Positions 20,993 through 32,886 of a stretch of DNA of 64,000 nucleotides are shown here, piece after piece. How positions within the stretch are numbered: the stretch's first letter is position 1; every line of letters starts with the position of its first letter. Below the pieces are notes generated by a model that was not told the origin of the DNA, ran no database searches, and saw only the letters and a list, made by a program, of their open reading frames with translations. The position numbers and the translations under genes were made by a program. Where the stretch lies: positions 104,670-168,669 of the forward strand of contig NZ_CADEAG010000004.1 in the NCBI RefSeq assembly GCF_902825155.1. The letters are read 5' to 3'. The stretch is from Bartonella taylorii 8TBB (GTDB lineage: Bacteria > Pseudomonadota > Alphaproteobacteria > Rhizobiales > Rhizobiaceae).

Positions 20993-21586
20993 TCATCTAT
21001 CAACTTGCAAAGTGGCAGCATTAATAACATCAGGATTTGTTACAGAGCCATTATTATTTGTGGTACCTTTTTTAATTTTATCAACAACATCCATTCCCTC
21101 TATAACCTCTCCAACAACAGTATACTGACCATTTAAAAAAGCAGCATCATTAAAACAAATGAAGAATTGAGAATTAGCAGAATTTGGATCTTGTGCACGT
21201 GCCATCCCAACTGTTCCGCGCTTAAATGGCTGCTTTGAAAACTCTGCCGATATACTAGGATACTTCGATCCACCCGTGCCAACGCGTTTAGGATCAAAAT
21301 TCGCACTGCCCTTTTTCCCAAATTCTACATCACCAGTTTGTGCCATAAAGCCTGGAATAACACGATGAAATACTACATTGTTGTAAGCACCATCCCTTGT
21401 TAATCTCTTAATTTGTGCAACATGTTTTGGCGCCAGATCAGGGCGAAGACGAATAACCACATCACCATTTTCGAGAGATAAAACAAGAACATTAGAATTA
21501 TCAGCTGTATTAGAATCATCCGCTACAGCACTCAATGAAAAAAAACAAAAAATAGATGTCAAAACAATAAAAATTCTAAGGTACAC
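20993..21586 (-). CDS. Periplasmic cyclophilin-type peptidyl-prolyl isomerase
   Basis: The protein has 197 residues. An N-terminal signal peptide ([17 protein letters not shown], cleavage near ADD) sends it to the periplasm, unlike its downstream sister. The core carries [18 protein letters not shown] and [10 protein letters not shown]. It would assist folding of exported proteins. Its start overlaps the end of coaD by 11 bases, which implies translational coupling in a coaD-ppi-ppi operon. Confidence 0.92.
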   Translation of the reverse strand: MYLRIFIVLTSIFCFFSLSAVADDSNTADNSNVLVLSLENGDVVIRLRPDLAPKHVAQIKRLTRDGAYNNVVFHRVIPGFMAQTGDVEFGKKGSANFDPKRVGTGGSKYPSISAEFSKQPFKRGTVGMARAQDPNSANSQFFICFNDAAFLNGQYTVVGEVIEGMDVVDKIKKGTTNNNGSVTNPDVINAATLQVDR

Positions 21587-22094
21587 GATTATTCTCTCCT
21601 GAAGATTGAAATTTTAAACGCAAAGCTCTAGCAACATTTTCAGGCACAAAGGGTGTTACATCACCTCCCATAGAGGCAATCTGGCGGACCAATGTGGAAG
21701 TTATTGCGCGTCCGGAAACACTCGCTGGCAAAAAAACAGTCTGCAATTCAGGAGCCATGATACCATTCATCCCCGCCATTTGCATTTCATAATCAAGGTC
21801 CGTGCCATCACGTAATCCACGAATAAGAAATGAAGCACCAATTTCACGAGCCTTATCAATTAAAAGAGTATCAAACGAAATAACCTGTAACCGATCTAAA
21901 CCTACACTTAATAAATCTTTTCCTACCTGAGTAATTAACTCAACACGCTCTTCAAAATTAAAAAGTGGAATTTTTTTAGCCTGTATGCCTATAGCCACAA
22001 CAACCCTATCAGCCAAGACAAGACTGCCCCGCAAAACATCAAGATGACCATTTGTAAGAGGATCGAAGGAACCTGCATAAAGAGCAATTTTCAT
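21576..22094 (-). CDS. coaD: Phosphopantetheine adenylyltransferase
   Basis: The protein has 172 residues. The nucleotidyltransferase motif is at the N-terminus ([14 protein letters not shown], with the T/H-x-x-H type site NGHLD), and the C-terminal [15 protein letters not shown] matches the ISSTxVR motif. It transfers AMP to 4'-phosphopantetheine, the penultimate step of coenzyme A synthesis. Two adjacent ATGs exist; the second (22094) is better spaced from GGAG. It follows gyrA by 23 bases and overlaps the cyclophilin gene. Confidence 0.94.
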   Translation of the reverse strand: MKIALYAGSFDPLTNGHLDVLRGSLVLADRVVVAIGIQAKKIPLFNFEERVELITQVGKDLLSVGLDRLQVISFDTLLIDKAREIGASFLIRGLRDGTDLDYEMQMAGMNGIMAPELQTVFLPASVSGRAITSTLVRQIASMGGDVTPFVPENVARALRLKFQSSGENNRVP

Positions 22095-22117
22095 CATTTC
22101 ACTCCGCTCCTTCAGAA

Positions 22118-24898
22118 CTATTTCTCTTCGCTCACATCAACCGTACCAGAATGTTCTCCAGCTTCATCAATTAATTGGCTATCATCTTCTTCAGATTCAG
22201 AAATACGCTCAACAGACACAACTTTTTCACCTTCGGCTGTATTGAAAATTGTCACCCCCTTAGTCGAACGACCAGCTATACGAATACCATCAACAGGGAC
22301 GCGAATAAGCTGCCCACCATCTGACACTAACATAATTTGATCTTGCGCCTTTACTGGAAAAGCCGCCACTAATTTACCAATTTCAGCCGTCTTAGTTGGA
22401 TCTGTTGCACGAATCCCTTTTCCACCACGACCAGAAATCCGGAACTCATACGAGGAAGACCGCTTTCCATAACCAAACTCGCTCACTGTCAAAAGCATTT
22501 GTTCACATGCATTCAGTTTTGCATAACGCTCATCTGACAACTCTGTTTCAGCTCCCGTATCTTCTTCATCAAGAGCTACAATATCTTCAGCATCACCACT
22601 AGCAGCACGCCGTTCACTCATCACACGTTTGACGTAAGCAGAACGCTCAACCGACGTAGCTTCAACATGCTCTAAGAGTGTCATCGAAATGACTTTATCA
22701 CCCTCAGCCAAATTGATACCACGTACCCCCACTGAATTACGCCCTGCAAAAACACGAACATCAACGACTGGAAAACGAATACATTGCCCATTAGCCGTTG
22801 TGAGAACGACATCATCATGTTCTGTACAAGTTTCAACAGAAAGAATTTCATCTCCTTCTTCATCAAGTTTCATTGCAATTTTACCATTACGATTAACCTG
22901 AACAAAATCTGATAATTTATTACGACGCACAGTCCCACGCGTCGTTGCAAACATAACATCCAATGCACTCCAACACGCTTCATCTTCTGGTAAGGGCATA
23001 ATAGTTGTTATGCGCTCACCTTGCTGTAAGGGAAGCAAATTAATCAGAGCTCGCCCACGCGACTGCGGCGTACCAAGAGGCAAACGCCAAACTTTTTCCT
23101 TGTAAACAATTCCACGCGACGAAAAGAAAAGAACAGGCGTATGCGTATTAACCACAAACAATCGCGTTACAAAATCCTCATCCTTCGTAGACATACCAGA
23201 ACGCCCTTTACCACCGCGACGCTGCGCACGGTATGTATTGAGAGGAACACGCTTAATATAACCACTATGACTAACCGTTACCACCATATCTTCCGGTGCG
23301 ATCAAATCTTCGCTATCCATCTCAGCGCTACCAAACCCAAATACAGTGCGTCTGGGCGTTGCAAACTCCTCACGAAGAACTTTTAATTCATCCTTAACAA
23401 TACCCATGATCCGTGAACGCGAAGCCAAAATATGAAGATAATCGGCAATATCCACTCCAATTTTATTCAATTCATCAGCAATTTCATCACGCCCAAGTGC
23501 CGTCAACCTTTGCAAACGCAATTCCAAAATAGCACGCGCCTGTTCTTCAGATAAATTATAAGTACTATCCCCATGAATAATATGACGAGGATCATCAATA
23601 AGTTTAATCAAAGGGGCCACATCAGTAGCGGGCCAGCGGCGTTCCATTAATTGTGCACGCGCTGTCTGAGGATCAGGAGCTTTACGAATGAGCGCTATAA
23701 TTTCATCAATATTAGCAACCGCAAGTGCAAGACCAACCAAAACATGTGCACGCTCACGCGCTTTACGTAAAAGATATTTTGTTCGCCGACTTACAACCTC
23801 TTCTCGGAAAGAAACAAACGCACGAAGCATATCAAGCAACGTCATCTGTTCAGGCTTCCCCCCATTCAATGCAACCATATTACAACCAAAGGAAGTTTGC
23901 AGTGGTGTATAACGGTATAATTGATTCAAAATGACTTCCGCAACAACATCTTTCTTAAGCTCAATAACAACGCGATACCCATCACGATCAGATTCGTCAC
24001 GCAAATCAGAGATTCCTTCGATACGTTTATCGCGCACCAATTCGGCCATTTTCTCAATCATCGTTGCTTTATTAACTTGATAAGGTATTTCACTCACAAT
24101 AATTGCCTGTCGACCATTGCGAATTTCTTCAATATCAACCTTAGCACGCATAATAATTGAACCGCGCCCTGTTTCATAAGCCGAACGGACACCAGAACGA
24201 CCAAGAATAATACCACCAGTGGGAAAATCAGGACCAGGAATGATTTCAATTATCTTATCAAGTGTTATATTGGGATTATCAATTAAGGCGATACAACCAT
24301 CAACGACTTCACCAAGATTATGGGGAGGAATATTGGTTGCCATCCCTACAGCAATACCACCTGACCCATTGACCAAAAGATTAGGGAAACGCGCTGGCAA
24401 GACAACCGGTTCACGTTCACGCCCATCATAATTATCCTGAAAATCAACAGTATCTTTATCAATATCAGCCAAGAGCTCTTGCGAAACTTTTTCCAAACGA
24501 CATTCTGTATAACGCATTGCCGCAGGTGGATCACCATCAACAGAACCAAAATTTCCTTGACCATCAATCAGCGGATTTCTTAAAGAAAAGTCCTGTGCCA
24601 TACGCACTAAAGCATCGTAAATTGACGCATCACCATGAGGATGAAATTTTCCCATAACTTCACCAACAACACCAGCAGACTTACGATAAGACTTATTAAA
24701 AGAAAGCCCCATTTCATTCATGGCATGAAGAATACGCCGATGAACAGGTTTCAGACCATCACGTACATCCGGAAGTGCACGCGAAACAATCACGCTCATC
24801 GCATAATCGAGATAGGAGCGTTGCATTTCATCAATAATGCTGATTGGCTCAATACCAGTCAGCACATCACGTTCTGGGTGTGGGGTAAGATCGGTCAC
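22118..24898 (-). CDS. gyrA: DNA gyrase subunit A
   Basis: The protein has 926 residues. The active tyrosine is Tyr130 (AAMRYTE), and the GyrA box [11 protein letters not shown] is present in the linker to the C-terminal DNA-wrapping domain. The latter has about six repeats plus an acidic insert ([18 protein letters not shown]). With GyrB it introduces negative supercoils using ATP. The quinolone region reads [10 protein letters not shown], so Ala91 stands where E. coli has Ser83, while Asp95 (E. coli Asp87) is kept. The start is a GTG at 24898. It heads a gyrA-coaD-ppi-ppi run. Confidence 0.97.
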   Translation of the reverse strand: MTDLTPHPERDVLTGIEPISIIDEMQRSYLDYAMSVIVSRALPDVRDGLKPVHRRILHAMNEMGLSFNKSYRKSAGVVGEVMGKFHPHGDASIYDALVRMAQDFSLRNPLIDGQGNFGSVDGDPPAAMRYTECRLEKVSQELLADIDKDTVDFQDNYDGREREPVVLPARFPNLLVNGSGGIAVGMATNIPPHNLGEVVDGCIALIDNPNITLDKIIEIIPGPDFPTGGIILGRSGVRSAYETGRGSIIMRAKVDIEEIRNGRQAIIVSEIPYQVNKATMIEKMAELVRDKRIEGISDLRDESDRDGYRVVIELKKDVVAEVILNQLYRYTPLQTSFGCNMVALNGGKPEQMTLLDMLRAFVSFREEVVSRRTKYLLRKARERAHVLVGLALAVANIDEIIALIRKAPDPQTARAQLMERRWPATDVAPLIKLIDDPRHIIHGDSTYNLSEEQARAILELRLQRLTALGRDEIADELNKIGVDIADYLHILASRSRIMGIVKDELKVLREEFATPRRTVFGFGSAEMDSEDLIAPEDMVVTVSHSGYIKRVPLNTYRAQRRGGKGRSGMSTKDEDFVTRLFVVNTHTPVLFFSSRGIVYKEKVWRLPLGTPQSRGRALINLLPLQQGERITTIMPLPEDEACWSALDVMFATTRGTVRRNKLSDFVQVNRNGKIAMKLDEEGDEILSVETCTEHDDVVLTTANGQCIRFPVVDVRVFAGRNSVGVRGINLAEGDKVISMTLLEHVEATSVERSAYVKRVMSERRAASGDAEDIVALDEEDTGAETELSDERYAKLNACEQMLLTVSEFGYGKRSSSYEFRISGRGGKGIRATDPTKTAEIGKLVAAFPVKAQDQIMLVSDGGQLIRVPVDGIRIAGRSTKGVTIFNTAEGEKVVSVERISESEEDDSQLIDEAGEHSGTVDVSEEK

Positions 24899-25126
24899 TG
24901 CTTCAAGACTTTCAATAAAGAATCACTTCATTTTGTTTATATCGAAAAACGCATCAAAATGCCAATTTCTCTGCCATGACAGAAAAGAAATTTAACAATA
25001 ATTTTCAACATGTTATTTATTTTATTAAAAAGCACAAATAAAATGAATAGGACTTAATTTTGCTAAACTTTAAAAAACTGAAACAAACACCCCAAAAATG
25101 ATAATAATACCACACTTTAAGGATTC

Positions 25127-25630
25127 TTAAAAAGGTACATCATCATCCAATTTGTGTGAAAAACTTTCTCCCGATTGGCTATTGCTTTGATCAAAAGCAT
25201 TTCTCTTATTTGAGCCATTATCACCAAAACCACCACTCGCCTGATTCGCTCCTTGGATTTGCTCCCCACCAGCAGCTCCACGCCCATCAAGCATTTGTAA
25301 TTCACCACGGTATTTTTGCAAGACAACCTCTGTTGTATAACGGTCATTCCCATTTTGATCTTGCCATTTTCGTGTCTGCAACTGACCTTCAATGTAGATT
25401 TTGCTGCCTTTTTTTAAATATTGCTCTACAACTTTAACAAGATTTTCATTAAAAATAACTATACTATGCCACTCCGTACGTTCTTTTCGCTCATTTGTAT
25501 TACGATCTCGCCAGCTTTCTGAAGTAGCAATACGTAAGTTTGCCACTTGATCACCAGAGTTCAAACGGCGGATCTCAGGATCCGCACCAAGATTACCAAT
25601 CAAAATAACTTTATTAAGGCTACCAGCCAT
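25127..25630 (-). CDS. ssb: Single-stranded DNA-binding protein
   Basis: The protein has 167 residues. The OB-fold occupies the first 110 ([17 protein letters not shown], and [20 protein letters not shown]), followed by a Gly/Asn/Ser-rich linker and the acidic tip DDDVPF that docks repair and replication partners. It coats single-stranded DNA as a tetramer. It is divergent from uvrA, the usual arrangement, and a decayed partial copy of it lies in the gap between them. Confidence 0.96.
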   Translation of the reverse strand: MAGSLNKVILIGNLGADPEIRRLNSGDQVANLRIATSESWRDRNTNERKERTEWHSIVIFNENLVKVVEQYLKKGSKIYIEGQLQTRKWQDQNGNDRYTTEVVLQKYRGELQMLDGRGAAGGEQIQGANQASGGFGDNGSNKRNAFDQSNSQSGESFSHKLDDDVPF

Positions 25631-25662
25631 CGCATAAACTCCAAAATCTTAATTCGCAAAAC

Positions 25663-25790
25663 GATCTTTGCCGTATAACGGTTACCATCTTGACTTTGCC
25701 ATTTGCATATTTACAATTGACCTTCAATATGGATTTTGCTACCCTTTTCAAGATATCGTATCGTGCAATTATAACAAAAAATGATAACAA
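25663..25790 (-). pseudogene. Partial, decayed duplicate of ssb
   Basis: Reading the minus strand, this gap encodes RYLEKGSKIHIEGQL, then a TAA stop, then CKWQSQDGNRYTAKI. The intact gene has [15 protein letters not shown] and [16 protein letters not shown] at the same place. The match covers about 32 codons of the OB-fold and fades into noise on both sides; a further stretch to about 25790 is still similar at the DNA level. It has no start, an internal stop and a small deletion, so it is a pseudogene of a second ssb copy in the same orientation as the working one. Confidence 0.85.
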
Positions 25791-25962
25791 CGCATAGTTT
25801 ATTCCATCATCACCGAATAAAAAGCTGCTCTTTACATTTTTCTTTCCACGAAACTTGCATTTTTTTTCCTCGTTAAAGCAATTAAACGCGTTGTAATTCT
25901 AAAAAACAGTTTTATTCTATTTTACGATGCTTAATTTTTGTCACATATGCCAAGGATAAAAT

Positions 25963-28878
25963 ATGGCTCATCAAAAATACATCTCCATTCGCGGCGCACG
26001 TGAACATAACCTTAAAAATATTGATCTCGATCTTCCTCGTGACAAACTGATCGTGATCACGGGGCTTTCTGGGTCAGGTAAATCATCCTTAGCTTTTGAT
26101 ACAATTTACGCAGAAGGCCAACGCCGCTACGTTGAAAGTCTTTCTGCCTACGCACGCCAATTTCTAGAAGTGATGCAAAAACCAGATGTGGACAGAATAG
26201 ACGGTCTTTCTCCAGCGATCTCCATTGAACAAAAAACAACCAGCCGCAACCCTCGTTCAACAGTAGGAACCGTCACTGAAATCCACGACTATATGCGCCT
26301 TCTCTTTGCACGTATCGGTGTTCCTCATTCCCCTGCTACAGGACTTCCTATTGAAAGCCAAACCGTAAGCCAAATGGTTGATCAAATTATGGCCTTACAA
26401 GAAGGTACGCGGGTTTTCATTATGGCACCTCTCGTCCGAGGACGAAAGGGAGAATATAAAAAAGAGCTGACAGAGCTTTTAAAAAAAGGATTCCAGCGCG
26501 CTAAAGTTGATGGAAAATTCTATGAAATCCCCGACATTCCTCCTCTTGATAAAAAGTATAAACATGACATAGATGTAGTGGTAGACCGCATTGTTGTAAG
26601 CAATGATATTTCCTCTCGCTTAGCGGACAGTATAGAAACCTGTTTACAGCTAGCAAATGGGCTTGCAGTCGCTGAAATGGCAGATCAGCCTTTGGCACAA
26701 AAAAAAACCACAAAGGAGTCTGCTTATAAATCAAAAAATGAAACCCACAAACGACTTATTTTTTCAGAAAAGTTTTCCTGCCCCATCTCTGGATTTTCTA
26801 TCCCTGAAATTGAGCCACGCCTTTTTTCATTTAATAATCCTTTTGGCGCTTGTCCTCTTTGCGACGGACTTGGCCTTAAAAAGGCAATAGACCCCAAAAG
26901 AATTGTACCAAATGAAAATCTTACCTTAAAGGAGGGAGCAATTGTTTCTTGGCCAAAATCATCTTCACTCTATTATAGTCAAACTTTAGAAGCATTAGGC
27001 AAAGTTTACGGATTTAAACTTACGGATAAATGGTGCACGCTCTCAGATGAAGCACAACAAGCTATTCTCTATGGTACAAAAAGAAAAGAAATCTCCTTTA
27101 TTTATAAAAATGACTTAAGTTCGCATAAAACGACCCAACATTTTGAAGGAATTATCCCTAATATGGAGCGGCGATGGAAAGAAACCGATTCTACGTGGTC
27201 ACGTGAAGAAATCGAGCGCTATATGTCTTCTTCACTCTGTCCAGCTTGTCATGGTTATCGTTTAAAACCAGAGGCGTTAGCTGTCAAGATTCACGGGATG
27301 CATATTGGGCAAATATCAGAACTTTCTATCCTAAAAGCAGATGATTGGTTTGCCAATCTTCCTCAATATTTAACGGAAAAACAACACAGTATTGCAACAC
27401 GTATTTTAAAAGAAATTCGTGAACGCTTAACTTTTTTAAATCATGTAGGACTCGAATATCTTACCTTATCTCGAAGCTCAGGCACCCTTTCAGGTGGAGA
27501 AAGTCAACGTATCCGATTAGCATCCCAAATTGGTTCTGGCCTTACAGGTGTCCTTTATATTTTAGATGAACCCTCCATTGGTTTACACCAACGCGATAAT
27601 GAACGCCTTCTAAAAATGCTGCGCCATCTACGTGATCTTAGCAACACGGTTATTGTTGTTGAACATGACGAAGATGCTATTCTTACCGCAGACCATGTAG
27701 TTGATATGGGCCCTGCTGCTGGTGTTCATGGTGGAGAAATAATAGCGCAAGGCACACCGCAAGAAATTATAGAAAATCCATCCTCTCTTACAGGTCAATA
27801 CCTTTCAGGAAAAATGGCTGTTAAAGTACCTGCTCAACGACGAAAGATATTAAAATCGAAAACACTTAAAATCATAGGAGCCCGTGGAAATAACCTCAAA
27901 AATATCAGTGCGGATATCCCTCTTGGAACCTTTACATGCATAACTGGCGTTTCAGGAGGAGGAAAATCAACATTTCTCATTGAAACTCTTTTCAAAGCTG
28001 CTTCACGCCATATCATGGGAAGCCATCACAGCCCCGCAATCTATGACAAAATTGAAGGATTAGAATTTCTCGATAAAGTCATTGATATAAACCAATCACC
28101 TATTGGACGCACCCCACGCTCTAATCCAGCAACCTATACAGGCGCATTTACCCCGATCCGTGAATGGTTTGCCGAACTTCCAGAATCAAAAACCCGCGGT
28201 TATCAAGCAGGACGTTTTTCATTTAATGTTAAAGGAGGGCGCTGCGAAGCATGTCAAGGTGATGGAGTTATCAAAATTGAAATGCACTTTTTACCTGATG
28301 TTTATGTTACTTGCGATATTTGTCAAGGAAAACGCTATAATCGAGAAACGTTAGAAGTAAAATTTAAAGGACAGTCCATAGCCGATATTTTAGATATGAC
28401 AATCGAAAAGGCTGAAGAATTTTTTCAAGCTATTCCTACCATTCACAACAAAATGAAGACCCTTATCAAAGTTGGTCTCGGCTATATCAAAGTAGGACAA
28501 CAAGCCACAACGCTTTCTGGTGGTGAAGCTCAACGTGTAAAACTTGCTAAAGAACTTTCACGCAAAACAACAGGTCGTACACTCTACATTTTGGACGAAC
28601 CAACAACAGGTCTGCATTTCCATGATATTTCTAAACTACTTGAAGTTTTGCATGAACTCGTTGAACAAGGCAATACGGTCGTAGTTATTGAACATAATCT
28701 TGAAGTTATAAAGACAGCCGACTGGATTATTGATTTAGGACCAGAAGGTGGAGATCGTGGTGGTGAAATTGTTGCCGTTGGCCGTCCTGAAGATATTGTT
28801 AATGTTCCCACTTCTTATACAGGAAAATTTCTGAAAGAAATTTTGCTGCGCCGACCTTTATATAATTCCAATTTTTAA
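25963..28878 (+). CDS. uvrA: UvrABC excinuclease subunit A
   Basis: The protein has 971 residues with two ABC ATPase modules. Walker A motifs are [14 protein letters not shown] and [10 protein letters not shown]; two LSGGE signatures ([26 protein letters not shown]) are present. Zinc-finger cysteines are seen at CPLCDGLG and [16 protein letters not shown]. It is the DNA damage sensor of nucleotide excision repair and loads UvrB. It is divergent from ssb; the ssb remnant lies in the shared upstream region. I saw no convincing LexA-type box by eye. Confidence 0.97.
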   Translation: MAHQKYISIRGAREHNLKNIDLDLPRDKLIVITGLSGSGKSSLAFDTIYAEGQRRYVESLSAYARQFLEVMQKPDVDRIDGLSPAISIEQKTTSRNPRSTVGTVTEIHDYMRLLFARIGVPHSPATGLPIESQTVSQMVDQIMALQEGTRVFIMAPLVRGRKGEYKKELTELLKKGFQRAKVDGKFYEIPDIPPLDKKYKHDIDVVVDRIVVSNDISSRLADSIETCLQLANGLAVAEMADQPLAQKKTTKESAYKSKNETHKRLIFSEKFSCPISGFSIPEIEPRLFSFNNPFGACPLCDGLGLKKAIDPKRIVPNENLTLKEGAIVSWPKSSSLYYSQTLEALGKVYGFKLTDKWCTLSDEAQQAILYGTKRKEISFIYKNDLSSHKTTQHFEGIIPNMERRWKETDSTWSREEIERYMSSSLCPACHGYRLKPEALAVKIHGMHIGQISELSILKADDWFANLPQYLTEKQHSIATRILKEIRERLTFLNHVGLEYLTLSRSSGTLSGGESQRIRLASQIGSGLTGVLYILDEPSIGLHQRDNERLLKMLRHLRDLSNTVIVVEHDEDAILTADHVVDMGPAAGVHGGEIIAQGTPQEIIENPSSLTGQYLSGKMAVKVPAQRRKILKSKTLKIIGARGNNLKNISADIPLGTFTCITGVSGGGKSTFLIETLFKAASRHIMGSHHSPAIYDKIEGLEFLDKVIDINQSPIGRTPRSNPATYTGAFTPIREWFAELPESKTRGYQAGRFSFNVKGGRCEACQGDGVIKIEMHFLPDVYVTCDICQGKRYNRETLEVKFKGQSIADILDMTIEKAEEFFQAIPTIHNKMKTLIKVGLGYIKVGQQATTLSGGEAQRVKLAKELSRKTTGRTLYILDEPTTGLHFHDISKLLEVLHELVEQGNTVVVIEHNLEVIKTADWIIDLGPEGGDRGGEIVAVGRPEDIVNVPTSYTGKFLKEILLRRPLYNSNF

Positions 28879-29063
28879 AGCGATTCCTATCATAAAATCA
28901 GTGTGCTACAATAAATAAAGCAAAATATCTCTTAGTTATATCACTGTTATTTTTTACCAACCTTGTAGATTTTTTTCAACGGATAACAGCATTTCACTTT
29001 ATGCTACAAGAAAGGCTTTCTTCCCAAAATATCTAGTAACGCAATTTTTGACTTTTTGTGTAA

Positions 29064-29486
<423 letters not shown>

Positions 29487-29548
29487 TAAATAACAACAAA
29501 ATTTTTCACCTTTTTTATCTACATCAATCCCACATAAGGAAATTGAAT

Positions 29549-30958
29549 ATGACAACCGCATCAGATATTATCAAACAGATTGCAGACAACGAAATCCGTT
29601 TTGTTGATTTACGTTTTACCGATCCACGAGGAAAGTTGCACCACGTCACAATGGATATCACAGAAATTAGCGAAGATACATTTAACGATGGTATTATGTT
29701 TGATGGTTCTTCAATTGCCGGATGGAAAACGATTCATGAATCTGACATGGCATTGATGCCAGATCCAGAAACAGCGCATATTGATCCTTTTTTTGCACAA
29801 TCTACTTTAGTTCTATTTTGTGACGTACTCGATCCTGTCTCGGGAGAATTTTATCGTAGAGATCCTCGTTCTATCGCCAAGAGGGCTGAAGTTTATATGA
29901 AATCTTTAGGAATAGGAGATACAATCAATGTAGGTCCAGAAGCAGAATTTTTCATCTTTGATGATGTCCGCTATAAAACTGATCCTTACAACACAGGATT
30001 TAAGCTCGATTCAAGTGAACTTCCATCCAATAACGATACGGAATATGAGATGGGCAATCTAGGTCATCGCCCACGCATGAAGGGCGGTTATCTTCCTGTT
30101 CCCCCCATCGATTCCTGCCAAGATATGCGCTCTGAAATGCTCACCGCACTCAAAGATATGGGTGTCCAAGTTGAGAAACATCATCACGAAGTGGCAGCAA
30201 GCCAGCATGAATTAGGTATTCGCTTTGATACTCTTGTTCGTGAAGCTGATAAAATGCAAATTTTTAAATATGTCGTGCATCAAATAGCAAACAGCTATGG
30301 GAAAACAGCAACTTTCATGCCAAAACCAATTTTTGGTGACAACGGCTCAGGTATGCATGTTCATATATCCATTTGGAAAGATGGAAAACCAATGTTTGCG
30401 GGAAATGAATATGCAGGGCTATCGGAAACTTGCTTGTTCTTTATCGGCGGTATCATTAAGCACGCAAAAGCACTCAACGCCTTTACCAATCCATCCACCA
30501 ATTCCTATAAGCGTTTGGTTCCTGGTTATGAAGCTCCTGTACTTCTTGCTTACTCCGCACGCAACCGTTCTGCATCTTGCCGTATTCCCATGAGTGCTTC
30601 ACCAAATTCAAAACGTGTAGAAGTTCGTTTCCCAGACCCAACAGCAAATCCATATTTGGCGTTTGCAGCACTCTTAATGGCTGGTCTTGATGGCATCAAA
30701 AACAAAATTCATCCTGGACACGCTATGGATAAAGATCTTTACGACCTCCCCTTAAAAGAACGCAAAGAAATCCCTACAGTCTCAAGAAGTCTGCGCGAAG
30801 CACTCGAAGTACTTGATAAAGATCGTGGTTTTCTTAAAGCCGGCGATGTTTTTGATGATGATCAAATTAATTCCTTTATTCAAGTAAAAATGCAGGAAGT
30901 TTTACGTTACGAAACAACTCCTCATCCTATCGAATTTGATATGTACTATTCTGTTTAA
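29549..30958 (+). CDS. glnA: Glutamine synthetase type I
   Basis: The protein has 469 residues (ATG at 29549, with AAGGA 8 bases upstream; a TTG at 29543 is also in frame). Catalytic signatures are [32 protein letters not shown] and [10 protein letters not shown]. The adenylylation site is the tyrosine in [10 protein letters not shown], so it is of the GSI-beta type controlled by GlnE and PII. It condenses ammonium and glutamate. A clean intrinsic terminator follows 27 bases after the stop. Confidence 0.97.
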   Translation: MTTASDIIKQIADNEIRFVDLRFTDPRGKLHHVTMDITEISEDTFNDGIMFDGSSIAGWKTIHESDMALMPDPETAHIDPFFAQSTLVLFCDVLDPVSGEFYRRDPRSIAKRAEVYMKSLGIGDTINVGPEAEFFIFDDVRYKTDPYNTGFKLDSSELPSNNDTEYEMGNLGHRPRMKGGYLPVPPIDSCQDMRSEMLTALKDMGVQVEKHHHEVAASQHELGIRFDTLVREADKMQIFKYVVHQIANSYGKTATFMPKPIFGDNGSGMHVHISIWKDGKPMFAGNEYAGLSETCLFFIGGIIKHAKALNAFTNPSTNSYKRLVPGYEAPVLLAYSARNRSASCRIPMSASPNSKRVEVRFPDPTANPYLAFAALLMAGLDGIKNKIHPGHAMDKDLYDLPLKERKEIPTVSRSLREALEVLDKDRGFLKAGDVFDDDQINSFIQVKMQEVLRYETTPHPIEFDMYYSV

Positions 30959-30985
30959 AGAATAAAAAGTCATTCCTTTTGATTT

Positions 30986-31012
30986 AAAATGGAGGTTAGA
31001 ATCTCCATTTTT
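30986..31012 (+). terminator. Intrinsic terminator of glnBA
   Basis: AAAATGGAG (30986-30994) pairs perfectly with CTCCATTTT (31003-31011) around an 8-base loop, and the 3' arm runs into the T-stretch. It lies 27 bases after the glnA stop. Confidence 0.85.
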
Positions 31013-31114
31013 GTGGATATTCCTCTTTTCAAAGGGCACCGATAGCTTTCTCCCAATATGCTTTTCCTTTATAAATCTAGTTGAGTCCACTCAAATCAAT
31101 TATCAAGGTTTCCA

Positions 31115-31657
31115 ATGCTGCGAATTCGTTACCTTTTTCCCATTCTTTTATGCATTGCTTTTATTATATCAGCAGTTCAAGCCTATACCATTACCAATCA
31201 AGAACTTACAACACTTGAAAAAGCGACATCTGCTTACAGTGAAGCAATTCAAAATGCCGATACCGATGCCATTTTAAATGCTATCCCTCCCCAAATTATC
31301 GATAGTCTAGCTGCCAAAAAAAATATCAGTAAATCACAGTTTCAACAAATCATGAAAAGTCAAATAGAGCAGTTGGCAGAGAGTTATAAAATTGAAAGTA
31401 TCCATATAGATCCAAAACAAAAACGTGAAGGCAAACTTGATAATGGTATTCCCTATTTCGTTATACCTGTGGAGTTTGTAACCGTAACGAATGCTGGAAA
31501 GTGTTGCATCCAAACTGAAATTATTGCCCTTCTTTACAACAGCCAATGGTATTTTATCCGTGGTAATGATAAAGCTATCTTAAATATAAGCAATGAAGCA
31601 TTTCCTGGACTTGAAAAAATAAAAATCAGCCCTCAAAAAATTACAAAAATACTATGA
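31115..31657 (+). CDS. Small secreted protein of unknown function
   Basis: The protein has 180 residues. The N-terminus is a good signal peptide (LFPILLCIAFIISAVQA, cleavage before YTI), so it is probably periplasmic. The mature part begins with a helical region (LTTLEKATSAYSEAIQNADTD) and then a beta-rich half with IPYFVIPVEFVTV and NSQWYFIRGN. This resembles the fold plan of small NTF2/DUF4440-like or Tim44-like proteins, but I cannot name a family. It follows the glnA terminator and so likely has its own promoter. Confidence 0.65.
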   Translation: MLRIRYLFPILLCIAFIISAVQAYTITNQELTTLEKATSAYSEAIQNADTDAILNAIPPQIIDSLAAKKNISKSQFQQIMKSQIEQLAESYKIESIHIDPKQKREGKLDNGIPYFVIPVEFVTVTNAGKCCIQTEIIALLYNSQWYFIRGNDKAILNISNEAFPGLEKIKISPQKITKIL

Positions 31658-31696
31658 CTTAAAAAAGCGCACGCATGAACAAAAGAAAAGCTGAAT

Positions 31697-32479
31697 TTAC
31701 AAACAAGTTGTAATGATTATAGCAGCAGCATTAAATTCAGCCTTCTTATGAGCACGGCGCGTCATTGCTTCTTCATCAACACCCCACTGTTCCATCAACC
31801 AGTCTTCATCTAAATGAGCAATATCAAAAGCATGATCGGCATCAAAATTTCCTGCAGCAACAGCCAGAGAAATAAGAGCTGATCCTGTTAAGGTTGTCAT
31901 TGTATGAAGTGCAGCAAGCGTATAAGGAGACTCAACTTGACGTAAATAATTACTCACTGCTTGGATAGATTCCCGTGATTGTTCGACATGCATAAGCCCT
32001 TCTGTCACCTGAAACCGTGCTCCAAGTTTTTCTTCTGCCCAATCCAATAAAGGATCCCACTGTTCACGTTGTCGCTCCACCAACTCTTGCGGGGTTTGTG
32101 CCCGATAAAAGATCATATCACATGCAACAAAACGTAATAGATCTTCAAAAACAACCTGCATATCATCAGCTATACCATCAATAACAGTGTTAACCAAACG
32201 CGTAATCGGCATTTTCGATGGATCAATAACTTGCTTTTGGCTCTCAAATTCCTGTGCTACTAATGTAGCAAATGCTGCTGTAGGTACAAGAAAATGGCGT
32301 CTTGCTGGTGTTTTAACTGGACATCCATCCAACAATATAGAAAAGCCTTCTTCTTCACACAAAGTTTTCACTTCTTTATAGAATCGTTTTGGTAGCGACT
32401 GACATGAAAAATTTTGCATCTTTTGAACGAGGTTATTTTTATTCAATGGCATATCAAACTGATTCAAAATTTCACGCAT
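31697..32479 (-). CDS. ATP12-family F1-ATPase assembly chaperone
   Basis: The protein has 260 residues and matches the ATP12/ATPAF2 family that alphaproteobacteria share with mitochondria. Signatures are LPKRFYKEV near residue 30, LDGCPVKTPARRHFLVPT, and the C-terminal DEDWLMEQWGVDEEAMTRR. In mitochondria the protein holds the F1 alpha subunit before assembly; the bacterial role is inferred. AGAGGTAA precedes the ATG. In other Rhizobiales it lies next to rluC with a HAD hydrolase between; here an accessory island fills that place. Confidence 0.88.
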   Translation of the reverse strand: MREILNQFDMPLNKNNLVQKMQNFSCQSLPKRFYKEVKTLCEEEGFSILLDGCPVKTPARRHFLVPTAAFATLVAQEFESQKQVIDPSKMPITRLVNTVIDGIADDMQVVFEDLLRFVACDMIFYRAQTPQELVERQREQWDPLLDWAEEKLGARFQVTEGLMHVEQSRESIQAVSNYLRQVESPYTLAALHTMTTLTGSALISLAVAAGNFDADHAFDIAHLDEDWLMEQWGVDEEAMTRRAHKKAEFNAAAIIITTCL

Positions 32480-32781
32480 ATTATTTATTATTTACCTCTG
32501 ATATTTTCAAAAAACATTATTTTTTCTAAGTTCTATGTATCTCAATGAGGTTTAATTTGCCCTCCTTCCCCACCCTAAAGAAGGAACAATCTTACCAGCA
32601 TCAATCTGAGTTAAGACTATATTTCATGTCTATTTTACAAACAAGACAATGGTGAATGCCTTGTTTATATTCAGCAACAACTGTCAGAACAATTTTTTTA
32701 AAGTATTGGACTTAATCTAAAAACTAGATGTGTTGAATTTAAAAAAATTCCATTCCACCATTACTGTCCACAGTGTTTGCG

Positions 32782-32886
32782 AAATTTTAGAAAACCGCAT
32801 TGGGCTCTGTCTGTATCGATGAGACTTATATCAAAGTTAAAAGCAAGGGAAAATATCTCTATTGAGCTATTGATAAACGTGGTCTT
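32782..32886 (+). pseudogene. IS6-family transposase remnant
   Basis: The frame reads KF-stop-KTALGSV, then CIDETYIKVKSKGKYLY, then a TGA stop, then AIDKRGL. DETYIKVKGKWxYLYRAxDKxG is the core of IS6/IS26-family DDE transposases, holding the first catalytic aspartate. Two stops break it, and a few codons earlier a possible HSTI piece lies in another frame. The rest of the transposase and both ends are gone. It marks the downstream edge of the accessory island and overlaps the 3' end of the ATP-grasp gene on the other strand. Confidence 0.8.
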
